A stretch of 6,536 nucleotides of DNA. Source: an uncultured Eisenbergiella sp. Lineage in GTDB: Bacteria; Bacillota; Clostridia; Lachnospirales; Lachnospiraceae. Each line of letters starts with the position of its first letter. Position 1 is the first letter of the stretch. Shown here one piece after another: positions 6,420 through 6,536 of the stretch. The notes beneath the pieces were generated by a model. It was not told the DNA's origin, searched no databases, and saw nothing but the letters and a program-made list of their open reading frames with translations. A program made the translations under genes and the position numbers. The stretch covers positions 1-6,536 of the forward strand of contig CARDPF010000182.1 of assembly GCA_948960675.1 (NCBI GenBank), read 5' to 3'.

Positions 6420-6536
6420 CGCCACGGAAATCAATTTTGCGGGAGGGGAGGGGCAGGGACGGCTTTCCGGCAGCCCGCGGGGGCGCATAGCCATTACAGG
6501 CTTGCAAGGCTTGCGGACGGGAAATACCGCCAAAAA
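6420..6536. other. Terminal non-coding stretch, no gene recognised
   Basis: The last 117 bases hold no start codon with a usable RBS on the plus strand and no clear intrinsic terminator for the GH88 gene. Besides the G-rich tract there is an 8-bp direct repeat, AGGCTTGC, at 6498-6505 and 6507-6514, and a short palindrome CTTGCAAG at 6501-6508. The stretch is too short and too near the edge to interpret. Confidence 0.5.
6441..6458 (+). other. Putative G-quadruplex motif after the GH88 gene
   Basis: GGGAGGGGAGGGGCAGGG has four runs of three or more G with loops of 1, 1 and 2 nt, the pattern of a very stable quadruplex. It lies 22 nt after the GH88 stop codon on the coding strand, so it could form in the mRNA 3' end. 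No ATG follows at RBS distance, so it does not look like a start site. Its role is inference only. Confidence 0.6.

Noticed and set aside
6498..6514. AGGCTTGC direct repeat as an attachment site or CRISPR-like repeat
   Set aside because: Only two 8-bp copies one base apart, at the window edge, with no integrase or Cas gene nearby.

Overview
The window looks like a chromosomal piece of a gut-type Clostridia genome, most likely Lachnospiraceae. The support is a moderately GC-rich sequence, strong AGGAGG-type ribosome binding sites, a short (448-residue) Firmicutes-type glucose-6-phosphate isomerase, a clostridial-type MurG, a small four-cysteine TSCPD protein, and a secreted dockerin protein. 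The first 19 bases are Illumina TruSeq adapter, so base 1 is an assembly end and the first real base is about 20. I see no mobile element, tRNA, rRNA or CRISPR array.

Left half, minus strand, in transcription order from about 2830 down to 20: a small TSCPD-domain protein (2787-2542) and murG (2525-1452) sit 16 nt apart and probably form one transcript from an extended -10 promoter. After a 113-nt gap with a possible second promoter and a 5'-leader hairpin comes a secreted protein (1338-20). It has a signal peptide, a degenerate 12-residue tandem-repeat linker, a carboxypeptidase-regulatory-like beta domain, a type I dockerin with two intact calcium loops, and a further beta-rich region cut by the contig end. 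This frame is open to the edge and has no stop codon, so complete-ORF methods miss it.

Right half, plus strand: promoters fire divergently at 2836-2929. A 240-residue membrane protein of unknown function (2987-3709) comes first, then pgi (3788-5134). The likely pgi promoter overlaps the stop codon of the membrane protein gene. A strong hairpin terminator (5171-5208) follows pgi. Then comes a GH88 unsaturated glucuronyl hydrolase without signal peptide (5256-6419), preceded by no clear promoter. The last 117 bases hold no recognisable gene but carry a canonical G-quadruplex motif just after the GH88 stop codon.

Together the window mixes housekeeping (lipid II synthesis, glycolysis) with host- or plant-glycan functions: a surface or secreted dockerin protein and a cytoplasmic enzyme acting on unsaturated uronic-acid oligosaccharides. 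I find no convincing new multi-gene system. The points most worth following up are the dockerin protein with its repeat linker, the unknown membrane protein, the Cys-rich end of GH88, the terminator-without-promoter arrangement before GH88, and the G4 motif.
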